In this document: positions 31,901-39,390 of the stretch, piece by piece
How the letters are laid out: every line of letters begins with the position of its first letter
Position numbering within the stretch: position 1 is the stretch's first letter
Assembly (NCBI GenBank): GCA_964575185.1
Contig: CAZNPW010000021.1
Location: forward strand, 1-53,201
From: CAZNPW01 sp964575185
GTDB taxonomy: Bacteria > Pseudomonadota > Alphaproteobacteria > Rhodobacterales > Rhodobacteraceae
Direction of reading: 5' to 3'
DNA: 53,201 bases
The notes under the pieces: model-generated
Seen by the model: only the letters and a program-made list of their open reading frames with translations
Told to the model about the DNA's origin: nothing
The model's database searches: none
Made by a program: the position numbers and the translations under genes

Positions 31901-32313
31901 TAGAAGTAGCTCCCCATGCCGCAGCCGGCGTAGACGCCGATTGCACCCGCGAAGGTCTCGGGCGGGTGGGCCGCGTTCTCGAGCGCCTCCCACGCGACTT
32001 CGAGGAACTGGCGGTGCTGCGGATCGAGGATCGCTGCCTCTTTCGGCGAGAAGCCGAAGAAGTCCGGGTCGAACCGGTCGAAGCCGTCAAGCGGCGCGGC
32101 GGCGGGGACGTAGTTGGCCCTGGCCATGCGGGCGGGGCTTTCGCCGGCGGCGCGCAGCTCGTCGGGCGTCAGGACGCGGATCGCTTCGATGCCGGCGGCG
32201 AGGTTCGTCCAGAACGCGGCGATGTCGCTTGCGCCCGGCAGATGCGCGGCCATGCCGACGATCGCGATGTCGGTGTCGGACAGGTCGTCAGGGGCACGCA
32301 TGGCACCAACCAT
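25993..32313 (-). CDS. Single-module type I polyketide synthase KS-AT-KR-DH-ACP-TE
   Basis: A 2106-residue modular PKS. KS (about 14-440): C187 (TACSTSL), H323 (ECHGTGTYLGDP) and H363 (KTNIGHLDTAAG). AT (about 535-840): nucleophile S633 (GHSMGENTAA); the specificity region reads IAAHS at 730-733 rather than HAFHS or YASHS. KR (about 905-1345, including its structural half): TGGFGGIG (1157-1164), S1303, Y1316 and N1320; VVDDGPL resembles the LDD motif of B-type reductases. DH (about 1365-1640): H1401 (GHRTAAGQALVPGTGYLQ) and D1565 (HPALMDLATG). ACP: S1772 (GGHSL). TE: S1917 (GFSGG), D1944 and H2074 (GDHDSM). KR precedes DH, the reverse of the common order. Start ATG 32313 follows AAGGA; ATG 32301 is possible. 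It ends overlapping the GT2 gene and should add one two-carbon unit, reduce and dehydrate it, and release the chain. Confidence 0.95.
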   Translation of the reverse strand: MVGAMRAPDDLSDTDIAIVGMAAHLPGASDIAAFWTNLAAGIEAIRVLTPDELRAAGESPARMARANYVPAAAPLDGFDRFDPDFFGFSPKEAAILDPQHRQFLEVAWEALENAAHPPETFAGAIGVYAGCGMGSYFYVNLCSNPDLVAQTGLFLLRHTGNDKDFLSTRVSHILDLKGPSVTVQTACSTSLVAVHSAVQALLNGECDMALAGGVTVELPQNRGYLYTEGEILSPDGHCHAFDHRAQGTVFGSGAGCVVLRRLRDAVADGDHIWAVIRGTAVNNDGAAKAGYLAPSVEGQAACIAEAQGVAGVTADSVTYVECHGTGTYLGDPIEVAALTQAFRRTTDAVGHCRIGSVKTNIGHLDTAAGVASLIKVALALHHRQLPPSLGYEAPNPAIDFATSPFRVNDRLTPWDAAVLRAGVNSLGVGGTNAHAVLQEAPARAAGEPSLWPFQPLVISARTRAALDQAGARLAAQLRETTDDLADIAWTLKEGRRAFEKRKVLVAGSALEAAEMLEKGDPRQVFAHDHLGEDPPVTFMFPGGGAQYVGMARDLYETEPVFRDWMDQGLAVLQPKLDYDIRALWLPAPGQEADADDRLKRPSVQLPLIMITEYALAQLFMDWGVRPAALIGHSMGENTAACLAGVMSFDDCIGLVHLRGTLFDSVPPGGMLSVPLAEAQLAPWLTGDLDLASVNAPGLCVVSGPEAALADLGARLGADGIETQRIAIDIAAHSRMLAPILDRFGAYLRGIALHPPTLPVISNRTGLPLTDAQATDPGYWVAHLRGTVLFQQGMAHLTETPGRVYLEMGPGRALSSLAQANGVSAAQVIAALRHPAQAMADDAWHLLTIARLWACGVPVDWSPVWGDARRNRVVLPTYPFQRKPYFIAPGKTAEETPPLARHDDIARWGWQPHWRPRAAETEADGADLSAVTPDRWLLFLDEAGLGARAADALRKAGHAVVTVTPGDAFLRRGDGYVLSPERGREGYDLLVRDLVARGEVPRRIGMFWGVTAGERFRPGSSFLHRNMEQGFWALTFLIQALADESVARPLHILAVTNGAAQVRAEPLPSPEKAAIAGPARVAPKELPGLTVATLDIDLPHGRADVAPFAAPLLEELTATPAATVAALRGGRRYAQDLRAVPLPDAPWTLPQGAAVLITGGFGGIGLTIAEHLIRRHGARIALVARRALPDEAGWAAHLAQGTDDPVARRILAVQRLRALGGDVRVLAADVCNLDEMRAARDAAVAAFGRIHAVIHAAGVVDDGPLQARTPAAIEEVLAPKLHGTQVLAGLFPDGAVDLMVLFSSTSTLTAPVGQADYVAANEYLNAFARSRQGGRTRVVAVNWGIWADVGMAAEALADRAGRPPAPRLPVHLPMLDEATFDAAGHRLFTVRLGADRWVVDGHRTAAGQALVPGTGYLQMLADAMAAQGEGAVFTIRDLTFFRPLAVPDGTQVDARLRLRRTDEGYAAEVESAVAARGRTGWQTHATARLSPGATVGRIDPAAIAARLPAPVTGRGLPGPQEAHLRFGVRWRVLDATSLGDGEGLATLSLPPPFAADAWALHPALMDLATGWAMGLIPGYRPDRLWVPVGYATVRIVGPLPATVLSHVRLAGHAPGTARFDITLAAPDGTVAVEVEGFTIHRLDGALALTPPDARALAFDDGPARAASPAEDRLLATFRMGIRPDEGAQAFARALALPGPQVIVSSLDLPALIAQAQAADPARDGQVFDRPALDTAFVAPRDDIERTLAGFWAELLGVAQVGVEDSFFDLGGHSLIAVRLFAMIRKAWGIDFPISVLFEAPTIARCAALIAERIGPQTPGATVTRLTPQRRFTHLVPMHQGEGGPRQPFFLVAGMFGNVLNLRHLAQLMGGDRPFYGLQARGLYGDDAPHDDFTAAATDYIAEMRQVQPHGPWLIGGFSGGGLIAWEIARQLEAAGEEVPLLVLLDTPLPLRPRLSNADRLRVKLAELRAGGPRYLLAWARARWDWERGGKQRIAAVDAEAGFHNAAIEAAFRAALPKYAMTPRQGATVLVRPPLDRAFRAGGGRWVSRAREYVLPDNGLTAFAPALQVIEVPGDHDSMVLEPNVRVMAARLRAVIAAVEPARAEAAE

Positions 32314-32333
32314 TCGTCACGGGTCCTTGCGGG

Positions 32334-33647
32334 TTAGCCGCCGAAGCTGGCCGAATTGTGAACGCCCGCCGCGGCGGAGGATCCGTCGAGAGCCGGGAAT
32401 GTGGGGCGTTCCCGGCCGGGCTGCAACACCCAGTGGTAGACGGAAACGATCTGTCGCGCCTTGGCTTCCCAGGTGAAGTGCGCCAGGACCCGCGCCCGGG
32501 CCGCGGCACCGCGCCGCGCGACCTCATCGGGGTGCGCGGCGGCCTCTGCCAGCACGGCCGCGAGGGAAGCGGTCAGCGCGGGGCGGGGGGCGACGGGGAC
32601 CTTCCAGCCGGTGCCTGCGGCCACCAGCTCTGCCGGGCCTGCGTAGTCCACCACGATGGGCGCGAGGCCCAGCGCCATCGCTTCCAGCACCACGCCGCCG
32701 CCGAAGTCGCGGATCGACGGGAAGGCGAGCACGGTGCAGCGGGCGGCCACGTCCTGCACCTGCGCGTGGGGCATCCAGCCGTGGAAGGTGACGCCTGGCA
32801 GCCCCCGCGCCTGCAGGGCCGCGCGTTCCTCGCCGTCGCCGATGATGTCGAGCGTCATGCGGCCCGTCGCCAGGAGGGGCGCGGCGGCGGCCAGCAGCAT
32901 GTCCACCCCTTTCAGCGGCACGAGGCGGCCGATGAAGCAGGCGCGCAGGGGCCCCGGCGCGTGGTCGGCGATGCGGCTGAAGCGGGCGGGGTCGACGGCG
33001 TTCTCGGGCAGGTGGATCGCGCGGCCCTTTGCCCAGACGGGGACCGACGCCAGCATGGTGCGCGACCCGCCGAGGATCGCGTCGGCGCAGAACATCGCCT
33101 GCGCGCCGGGCAGCAGCCGGGCGAGGCCGCGCAGCCGCGACAGGCCTTCGCCCTCGCGTGCCCGTTCGGCCTCGTAGCCGGGCGGCCAGGGCACCCCGCC
33201 GTTGAGCGGCCCCAGCACGAAGCGGCGGCCCGCGGCTTGCACTTTCGCGACGAGTGGGGAGGGCTGGACGGGCGACAGGGGGGTGATCCGATGCACCAGA
33301 TCGAACCTTCCCGCGCGGATGTCGCCGGCGAAGCGCCGCCAGACCCTGCGCTCGAAGGCCGGGTAGGCGAGCCGCGCGACCGCCTGCCGGATCGTCCAGC
33401 CGCGCCCCGCCCCGCCCGCGAGCCGCTCGCCCAGCGCCCAGAGCGGGCGCGCCAGCGCCTCGGTGTCGATGAAGGTGACGTCGCGGTCCTCGACCAGCCC
33501 GGCGGCCAGGATCGCGTCGCGGTTGCGGACCTGGGTGACGAGATGGGCCTCGACCGCGCCCGCGATGGCGCGGGCCATCGACCAGCCGACGAGCGGGACC
33601 GAGACCCAGTCGGGATTGGCGGCCTCGGCCATCAGGAGGACGCGCAT
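32334..33647 (-). CDS. Glycosyltransferase family 4 protein
   Basis: A 437-residue GT-B fold glycosyltransferase. The acceptor half begins MRVLLMAEAANPDWVSVPLVG; the donor-binding half has HLPENAVDPARFS, ACFIGRLVPLKGVDMLLAAA and the EX7E-type nucleotide-sugar motif EAMALGLAPIVVDYAGPAE (about residues 345-363). Its ATG overlaps the stop of the polymerase-like gene upstream (ATGA), and its TAA is 20 bases from the PKS start. It is therefore part of the same operon as the synthases. Retaining transfer of a hexose is typical of the family; the actual sugar is unknown. Confidence 0.9.
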   Translation of the reverse strand: MRVLLMAEAANPDWVSVPLVGWSMARAIAGAVEAHLVTQVRNRDAILAAGLVEDRDVTFIDTEALARPLWALGERLAGGAGRGWTIRQAVARLAYPAFERRVWRRFAGDIRAGRFDLVHRITPLSPVQPSPLVAKVQAAGRRFVLGPLNGGVPWPPGYEAERAREGEGLSRLRGLARLLPGAQAMFCADAILGGSRTMLASVPVWAKGRAIHLPENAVDPARFSRIADHAPGPLRACFIGRLVPLKGVDMLLAAAAPLLATGRMTLDIIGDGEERAALQARGLPGVTFHGWMPHAQVQDVAARCTVLAFPSIRDFGGGVVLEAMALGLAPIVVDYAGPAELVAAGTGWKVPVAPRPALTASLAAVLAEAAAHPDEVARRGAAARARVLAHFTWEAKARQIVSVYHWVLQPGRERPTFPALDGSSAAAGVHNSASFGG

Positions 33648-35050
33648 CAGAGCACCGTCCGGCCCGGCGGCCAGGCCGCCGCGTGCGCCGCGGCGCGGGC
33701 GGCGCGCCGGTCGGACGCCATCGCCTCGGCCCGGCCGAGAAGCGCGCCGCAGATCAGCCAGGTGAAGGGGATCAGCGTCGCGTTGGGCAGCAGGTCGACC
33801 AGGTTCACCGCCAGGATCAGTGCCACCGCCGCGGTCGCAAGCCCGACCGGCGCCCGCCAGACCTCGCGCGAGAGGAGGAACAGCGGCAGGGTCAGGAGGC
33901 CGAACTCGGCCAGATACCCGGTCCAGCCGTAGATGCCGATGACGATGATCCAGTGGCCGTCGCTGATCGTGGTGATCCGCCCCGTCACGGGGTCGTGGAT
34001 CAGGTTGCGGGCATAGCCGCCCCAGCCGAACCACGGGCGCTGGGCGGCGTGAGCCAGCAGGATCTCCTCGTTCGTGGTGCGGAACTGCAGCGACAGGCCG
34101 CGCTCGCGGCTGATCGCGAAGGCCCATTCGAGGATGCGGTCCATCGGAACGAGGCCCGCCCCGCGCAGCGCCGGGTAGGCGATGACGATGCCCGCAAGCA
34201 CCGCCGCCGTCAGGACCAGCCAGCGCGGCGGCAGCAGCAGCACGAGCGGCAGGAAGACCGCCGCGTAGATGAAGGGGCCCAGGCTGCGCGTGATGGCCAG
34301 GATGAACAGGAGATAGACGAAGACCGCAAGCTGCCGCGGGCGCAGCGCCGCGGGCCCCTCGCGCAGGATGGCCGCCGCCGCCATGGCGCAGATCAGCGCG
34401 AAGAGCGCGGCCCACAGCGCGTGCTGGAGGAAGACGATGGGGCGGAAGCCGCCCATGCGGATCATCTGGCTGAAGTCGTGCTGGAAGAAGCCGTAGACCC
34501 AGACGTTCAGCTGCGGCGACAGCCGCGCCTCGATCAGCATCGGGACGGAGTAGACCAGCCCCGCCACGACCAGCGCCTGAAGCAGCGCGCGCATCGCGGC
34601 CGGCGTGGCGAGGAAGCGGCGGGCAAGGAAGAAGGGGATCAGCGCGATGGCCTGGTTGGCGACCGAGGCGACCGAATCGTAGATGCTCATCCCCGGGATC
34701 GCGCCCTGGCGCAGCGGCAGCGGGTCGGCGTTGGTCAGCACGGTCAGGAAGGGCGACAGCACGAACAGCCCGATCAGAGCGCGGCCGGCCCAGCCGTCGG
34801 GCAAAAGGGGGATGCGCTCCTTCCAGGCCAGCACGACGAAGAGCGCGGCGCAGAGGTTCGGGATCGACACCTTGTCGAGGTCGGGCACGACGGGGAAGTT
34901 GAAGTTCACCACCGGCGGCAGGAACAGGTAGGGCAACAGGATCGCCCAGATCAGCGCGCGCGCGCGGTCCAGCCTGACGAAAAGCTGCCAGGCGATCACC
35001 GGCCAGGCGATCAGCGCCAGATAGGCGACGGGGCTTGCCGAAACCTCCAC
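33647..35050 (-). CDS. O-antigen ligase / polysaccharide polymerase-like membrane protein
   Basis: A 467-residue protein with about ten or more membrane segments, of the Wzy/WaaL/O-antigen-ligase superfamily. These proteins join undecaprenyl-linked glycans to each other or to lipid A on the periplasmic side. A large non-membrane loop at about residues 310-375 (ERGLSLQFRTTNEEILLAHA and RPWFGWGGYARNLI) fits the catalytic periplasmic loop; the GWGGYARN stretch is typical of polymerases. It starts at GTG 35050, preceded by AGGGAGG, and is the first gene of the minus-strand operon leading to the PKS and NRPS. Whether it polymerises a capsule, an exopolysaccharide or ligates O-antigen cannot be read here. 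Confidence 0.85.
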   Translation of the reverse strand: MEVSASPVAYLALIAWPVIAWQLFVRLDRARALIWAILLPYLFLPPVVNFNFPVVPDLDKVSIPNLCAALFVVLAWKERIPLLPDGWAGRALIGLFVLSPFLTVLTNADPLPLRQGAIPGMSIYDSVASVANQAIALIPFFLARRFLATPAAMRALLQALVVAGLVYSVPMLIEARLSPQLNVWVYGFFQHDFSQMIRMGGFRPIVFLQHALWAALFALICAMAAAAILREGPAALRPRQLAVFVYLLFILAITRSLGPFIYAAVFLPLVLLLPPRWLVLTAAVLAGIVIAYPALRGAGLVPMDRILEWAFAISRERGLSLQFRTTNEEILLAHAAQRPWFGWGGYARNLIHDPVTGRITTISDGHWIIVIGIYGWTGYLAEFGLLTLPLFLLSREVWRAPVGLATAAVALILAVNLVDLLPNATLIPFTWLICGALLGRAEAMASDRRAARAAAHAAAWPPGRTVL

Positions 35051-35152
35051 GGGGCCTCCCTAGCGGGGTGGTGCGGCGATCTTATGGCAAGGGGCGGCGC
35101 GGCGCAGCGCGTCGTCTTGTCAGGCCGCGCGCGCCGTGGCAGGCGGGCGGGC

Positions 35153-35929
35153 ATGGAGTTCCGCTTCGGCCCGACGACGATCCGCGTCACGCACCCCGAC
35201 GCCGCATCCCTGCTGGCCGCCGTCGATACCGCGCTGGAGGCGCGGCAGGGCGCGGCGGTGGCGACGGTGAACCTCGACCATCTGGTCAAGCTGCGCCGCG
35301 ACGCGGGGTTCCGCACCGCCTATGCCGCGCAGGACATCGTGGTGGCCGACGGCAACCCGGTCGTCTGGCTGTCGCGGCTGGCCGGGCGGCCGGTGGGGCT
35401 GGTTCCCGGGGCCGACATGGTGGTGCCGCTGGTGCGGCTGGCGGCGGCGCGGGGGCTGCGGGTCGGGCTGGTCGGCGGCAGCGGGGCCGCGGTCGAGGCC
35501 GCCGCTGCGCGGCTGCGGGACGAGACCGGGGCCGATGTCGCGCTGGCCGTGGCCCCGCCCGTCCCCTTCGACCCGCTGTCGGCCGGTGCCGAGGCGATCC
35601 TCGCGCGGGTGGCCGCGGCCGACATCGCGCTGTGCCTGATCGCGCTCGGCGCGCCGCGGCAGGAGATCCTTGCCGCGCGGGGCCGGGCGCTCGCCCCGCG
35701 GACGGTGTTCGCGGGCATCGGCGCGGGGGTGGATTTCCTCGCCGGGACCCAGGCGCGCGCGCCGGGGTGGGTGCGGCGGATCAAGCTGGAATGGCTGTGG
35801 CGCGCGGTGACGCGGCCGCAGCTCATCCCCCGCTATGCCGCCTGCGCCGCGATCCTGCCGTCGGAGGTCTGGCGCGCCCGGGCGCTCAGCCGCGGGGCCG
35901 GCTCGCCGGGTAAACCCCCAGGATCGTGA
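35153..35929 (+). CDS. WecG/TagA/CpsF family glycosyltransferase (GT26)
   Basis: A 258-residue GT26 enzyme of the family that adds ManNAc- or ManNAcA-type sugars to lipid-linked acceptors, early in surface-polysaccharide assembly. VNLDHLVKLRRDAGFRTAY, VVADGNPVVWLSRLAG, LIALGAPRQEIL and VFAGIGAGVDFLAGTQ are the family blocks; a basic C-terminal tail (RIKLEWLWRAVTRP) docks on the membrane. It is divergent from the polymerase/PKS/NRPS operon, with 102 bases between starts. Its last 44 bases overlap the 3' end of the convergent pheA gene. ATG 35153 begins the family-like sequence. Confidence 0.92.
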   Translation: MEFRFGPTTIRVTHPDAASLLAAVDTALEARQGAAVATVNLDHLVKLRRDAGFRTAYAAQDIVVADGNPVVWLSRLAGRPVGLVPGADMVVPLVRLAAARGLRVGLVGGSGAAVEAAAARLRDETGADVALAVAPPVPFDPLSAGAEAILARVAAADIALCLIALGAPRQEILAARGRALAPRTVFAGIGAGVDFLAGTQARAPGWVRRIKLEWLWRAVTRPQLIPRYAACAAILPSEVWRARALSRGAGSPGKPPGS

Positions 35930-36716
35930 CGTCGCTGGTGAAGAAGGCGAGCTCCTCCAGCGCGCGCAGCACGGGGGCGTCGTCGGGGTGGCCCTCGATG
36001 TCGGCGTAGAACTCGGTCGCGGTGAAGCTGCCGCCGACCATGTAGCTTTCCAGCTTGGTCATGTTGACGCCGTTGGTGGCGAAGCCGCCCAGCGCCTTGT
36101 AGAGCGCGGCGGGGATGTTGCGCACGCGGAACACGAAGGTCGTGACCATGCGGTCGCTCCGGCGCGACGGGTCGGGGGTGCGGCTCATGACCAGGAAGCG
36201 GGTGGTGTTGTCCTTCTGGTCCTCGATCTCCTCGGCCAGGATGTCGAGGCCGTAGATCCGCGCCGCGAGCCGGCTGGCGAGCGCCGCGCGCGCCGGATCG
36301 GCGGCCTCGGCCACCTCGCGCGCGGCCCGCGCGTTGTCGCTGCTGACGCGCCCGCGGATGCCGTGCGCCTTGAGGAACCCCGCGCATTGCGGCAGCATGA
36401 CGACGTGGCCCGCGGCCTCGCGCACGTCGGCCAGCCGCGCCCCGGGCGGGCCGAGCAGGTTGACGCGGACCCGCAGGAAGGCCTCGTCGACGATGTGCAG
36501 CCCGGCGCGCGGCAGCAGCGCGTGGACGTCGGCGACGCGGCCGTAGGTGGAGTTCTCGACCGCGAGCATCCCGAGTTCGGCCTCGCCGCCGCGCACGGCG
36601 TCCACTACATCGGCGAAGGTCTGGCAGGGCAGGGGCGCGTGGTCGGGCCGGGCCTCGGCGCAGGCCTCGTGCGAATAGGCCCCCGGCTCCCCCTGAAACG
36701 CGATCCGGCCCGCCAT
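35886..36716 (-). CDS. pheA: Prephenate dehydratase
   Basis: A 276-residue monofunctional prephenate dehydratase that converts prephenate to phenylpyruvate in phenylalanine synthesis. The catalytic domain starts RIAFQGEPGAYSHEAC, with GMLAVENSTYGRVADV and KDNTTRFLVMSR (the catalytic threonine region). The C-terminal ACT domain (about residues 195-276; TTFVFRVRNIPAALYKALGG, and the Phe-binding block TKLESYMVGG) gives feedback inhibition by phenylalanine. ATG 36716 starts the family N-terminus; the frame is open further upstream without similarity. Its 3' end overlaps the convergent WecG-like gene by 44 bases. It is divergent from the cytochrome c gene, with 121 bases between starts. Confidence 0.96.
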   Translation of the reverse strand: MAGRIAFQGEPGAYSHEACAEARPDHAPLPCQTFADVVDAVRGGEAELGMLAVENSTYGRVADVHALLPRAGLHIVDEAFLRVRVNLLGPPGARLADVREAAGHVVMLPQCAGFLKAHGIRGRVSSDNARAAREVAEAADPARAALASRLAARIYGLDILAEEIEDQKDNTTRFLVMSRTPDPSRRSDRMVTTFVFRVRNIPAALYKALGGFATNGVNMTKLESYMVGGSFTATEFYADIEGHPDDAPVLRALEELAFFTSDVTILGVYPASRPRG

Positions 36717-36775
36717 TTGCGCCTGTTCCCGTGCCCGCAGCGCCCGAGAGGGGCGATTGGTCGCGCGTCTATACC

Positions 36776-36805
36776 TTGAACTCGGCAAGGTGAAGCGGCT
36801 AGACA
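36776..36805 (+). promoter_or_regulatory. Candidate sigma-70 promoter for the cytochrome c gene
   Basis: TTGAAC (36776-36781) and TAGACA (36800-36805) are 18 bases apart and end 32 bases before the cytochrome ATG. This lies in the 121-base divergent gap with pheA. The -10 element is only a moderate match, so the call is tentative. Confidence 0.35.
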
Positions 36806-36837
36806 ACGGCCTGACGGGAACCGGGAGAGACAACGAC

Positions 36838-37359
36838 ATGTTCGACACGATGACGATGACGAAGGTCGTCGGGGCCTTCTGCGGCGCGCTTCTGGTGTTC
36901 CTGCTGATCGCCTGGGCGGGCAGCGTCGTCTATGGCAGCTACGAGAACGCGAAGGACGAACGTCCCCCGGCCTACGCCATCGCGGTGCCCAAGGCGGCCG
37001 GTGCCGCCGCGACCGCCGAACCCGAGGTGCCGATCGACCAGGTGCTGGCGGCCGGCGATGCGGCGCGGGGCGAGCGGGTGTTCGGCAAGTGCGCGGCCTG
37101 CCACAAGCTGAACAGCACCAACGGCGTCGGCCCGTATCTGAACGGCGTGGTCAACCGGCCGAAGGCGTCGGTCGCCGACTTCGCCGGGTATTCGGAAGCG
37201 ATCAGGGCCCTGTCCGACCAGACCTGGACCCCGGAAGTCCTGTATGCCTTCCTCGAGAATCCCAAGGGCTACATGCCCGGCACCGCGATGAACTTCGCGG
37301 GCCTGCCGAGCAGCGACGACCGGGCGAACCTGATCGCCTATCTGGAGACGCAGGAGTAG
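36838..37359 (+). CDS. Membrane-anchored cytochrome c (CycM/c552-like)
   Basis: A 173-residue class I cytochrome c tethered by an uncleaved N-terminal membrane span (about residues 10-32; GAFCGALLVFLLIAWAGSVV). An Ala/Pro-rich linker is followed by the haem domain, with the haem-binding CAACH motif and the axial methionine in MPGTAMNF. The form matches CycM of Paracoccus, which carries electrons from the bc1 complex to cytochrome oxidase in the membrane. ATG 36838 is chosen because it begins the MFDTMTMTK opening of the family, 27 codons inside a longer open frame. It is divergent from pheA. Confidence 0.92.
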   Translation: MFDTMTMTKVVGAFCGALLVFLLIAWAGSVVYGSYENAKDERPPAYAIAVPKAAGAAATAEPEVPIDQVLAAGDAARGERVFGKCAACHKLNSTNGVGPYLNGVVNRPKASVADFAGYSEAIRALSDQTWTPEVLYAFLENPKGYMPGTAMNFAGLPSSDDRANLIAYLETQE

Positions 37360-37476
37360 GCGCGCCCGTCCGCCCGGCTCACGCGTAATTGCGGGGCGGC
37401 GCGGGCGGCCCGCCACGCGGCCACTCGACAGGCGGGCAAAAGGCATGAAACCTGCGCGACACGGAAACGGAGGGGG

Positions 37477-39375
37477 ATGGGCATGGCGGGATCGCGCGCG
37501 CGGGCAGCGTCACGGGGGATGATCGCGGCGGGCGCCGCCCTGCTGGCCGCGACCGCATCCGCCGCCCGCGCCCAGGACCCGGGCGTGACCGTCGCCCACG
37601 CCATCACCACCTTCGGCGACCCGCCGAAGTATCCCGCCGGATTCCCCTACCTCGACTACGTGAACCCCGATGCCCCGAAGGGCGGCGAGATCAGCCAGTG
37701 GGCCTTCGGCGGGTTCGACAGCATGAACCCCTATTCCGAGAAGGGCCGCGCCGCCGCGCTGTCGTCGATCTTCTACGAGACGATCCTGACCTCCACCGCC
37801 GACGAGATCGGCGCGTCCTACTGCCTTCTGTGCACGACGATGGAGTATCCCGCCGACCGGTCCTGGGTGATCTTCAACCTGCGCGACGATGTCACCTTCA
37901 GCGACGGCACGCCGATGACGGCGGAGGACGTGCTGTTTTCGTTCGAGACCTTCCTGGAAAAGGGCCTGACCGACTTCCGCACCGTGTTCTCGCAGCAGGT
38001 CGAGGGGGCGGAAGTGCTGGGGCCCAACCGCATCAAGTTCACCTTCAAGCCCGGCGTGCCGTGGCGCGACCTGCCGTCGGACGTAGGCGGGCTGCCGATC
38101 TTCTCGAAGGCCGACTACCTGGCCAACGCGCGCGACCTGTCGGAGGACAGCCTGCAGCCCTTCGTCGGCACCGGGGCCTACGTGCTGGACCGGATCGACG
38201 CGGGCAAGACGGTCGTCTACCGCCGCAACCCCGCCTACTGGGGCTATGACCAGCCGCTGAACGTGGGCCAGATCAACTTCGACACCATCCGCATCGAATA
38301 CTTCGCCGACTACGAGGCGGCGTTCGAGGCGTTCAAGGCCGGGGCCTATACCTTCCGCAACGAGGCGTCGTCGATCACCTGGGCCACGCGCTACGACTTC
38401 CCGGCGCTGAACGACGGGCGCGTGGTGAAGGCCGAGCTGCCGAACGGGTCCAAGGCCAGCGGCCAGGCCTTCCTGTTCAACCTGCGGCGCGAGACGTTCC
38501 AGGACCCCCGCGTGCGCGAGGCGATCGGGCTGATGTTCAACTTCGAATGGTCGAACGCGACGCTGTTCTACGGGCTTTACGACCGGATTAACTCGGTGTG
38601 GGAGAACTCGTGGCTCGCCGCCGAAGGCGTGCCGTCGCCCGAAGAGGTCGCGGTGCTGCAGCCGCTGGTGGACGAGGGGCTGCTGCCCGCGTCGATCCTG
38701 ACCGACCCGGCGGTGATGGCGCCGACCTCGGGCGAGCGGCAGCTTGACCGCGGCAACCTGCGCAAGGCGTCGGCGCTGCTCGACGAGGCCGGGTGGGCGG
38801 TCGGCGACGACGGGCTGCGGCGGAACGCGGCGGGGAGGGTGCTGGCGGTGGAGTTCCTGAACGACTCGCCCAGCTTCGACCGGATCATGCTGCCCTTCGT
38901 GGAAAACCTGAAGGCGCTGGGGATCGACGCGAAGCTGACCGGCATCGACAACGCGCAGATGGAGGCGCGGACGCGGCCCGGCGGGGGCATGGACTTCGAC
39001 ATCGTGACGGGCAACGCGCCGTCCGGCTACATCAGCGGATCCGAGCTGAAACAGTACTACGGGTCGGAAACCGCCGACGTGTCGGTGTTCAACGTCATGG
39101 GCCTGAAATCGCCCGCGGTCGACCGGCTGATCGAGGTGGTGATGGCCGCCGACAGCAACGACAGCCTGACGGTCGCCACCAGGGCGCTGGACCGCGTGCT
39201 GCGGGCGGAGCGCTTCTGGGTGCCGCAGTGGTTCAAGGCGACGCACTGGGTCGCCTACTACGACATGTACGGCAGGCCCGAGACCTTGCCGCCCTATGCG
39301 CTGGGCGAGCTGTCCTTCTGGTGGTACGACGCGGAAAAGGCCGACGCCCTGCGCGCGGCGGGCGTGTTGCGGTAA
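37477..39375 (+). CDS. yejA: Peptide ABC transporter substrate-binding protein (YejA-like)
   Basis: A 632-residue periplasmic binding protein of the extracellular solute-binding family 5. A Sec signal peptide with SRARAASRG as its basic region and cleavage near ASAARAQDP (about residue 32) is followed by the YejA-type opening HAITTFGDPPKYPAGFPYLD. RDDVTFSDGTPMTAEDVLFS is the SBP_5 signature. Family members bind oligopeptides; YejABEF imports microcin C and other peptides in enterobacteria. It heads a tight four-gene transporter operon. ATG 37477 is preceded by GGAGGGG; ATG 37483 is possible. Confidence 0.93.
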   Translation: MGMAGSRARAASRGMIAAGAALLAATASAARAQDPGVTVAHAITTFGDPPKYPAGFPYLDYVNPDAPKGGEISQWAFGGFDSMNPYSEKGRAAALSSIFYETILTSTADEIGASYCLLCTTMEYPADRSWVIFNLRDDVTFSDGTPMTAEDVLFSFETFLEKGLTDFRTVFSQQVEGAEVLGPNRIKFTFKPGVPWRDLPSDVGGLPIFSKADYLANARDLSEDSLQPFVGTGAYVLDRIDAGKTVVYRRNPAYWGYDQPLNVGQINFDTIRIEYFADYEAAFEAFKAGAYTFRNEASSITWATRYDFPALNDGRVVKAELPNGSKASGQAFLFNLRRETFQDPRVREAIGLMFNFEWSNATLFYGLYDRINSVWENSWLAAEGVPSPEEVAVLQPLVDEGLLPASILTDPAVMAPTSGERQLDRGNLRKASALLDEAGWAVGDDGLRRNAAGRVLAVEFLNDSPSFDRIMLPFVENLKALGIDAKLTGIDNAQMEARTRPGGGMDFDIVTGNAPSGYISGSELKQYYGSETADVSVFNVMGLKSPAVDRLIEVVMAADSNDSLTVATRALDRVLRAERFWVPQWFKATHWVAYYDMYGRPETLPPYALGELSFWWYDAEKADALRAAGVLR

Positions 39376-39390
39376 GGCGGTCCGGCCCCG

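Noticed and set aside
26092..32337. A very long open reading frame on the plus strand opposite the PKS (about 2,080 codons), and similar long frames opposite the NRPS and fdsA.
   Set aside because: These are shadows caused by the high GC content. They lack family-like sequence, and the minus-strand PKS frame has all the expected active sites.
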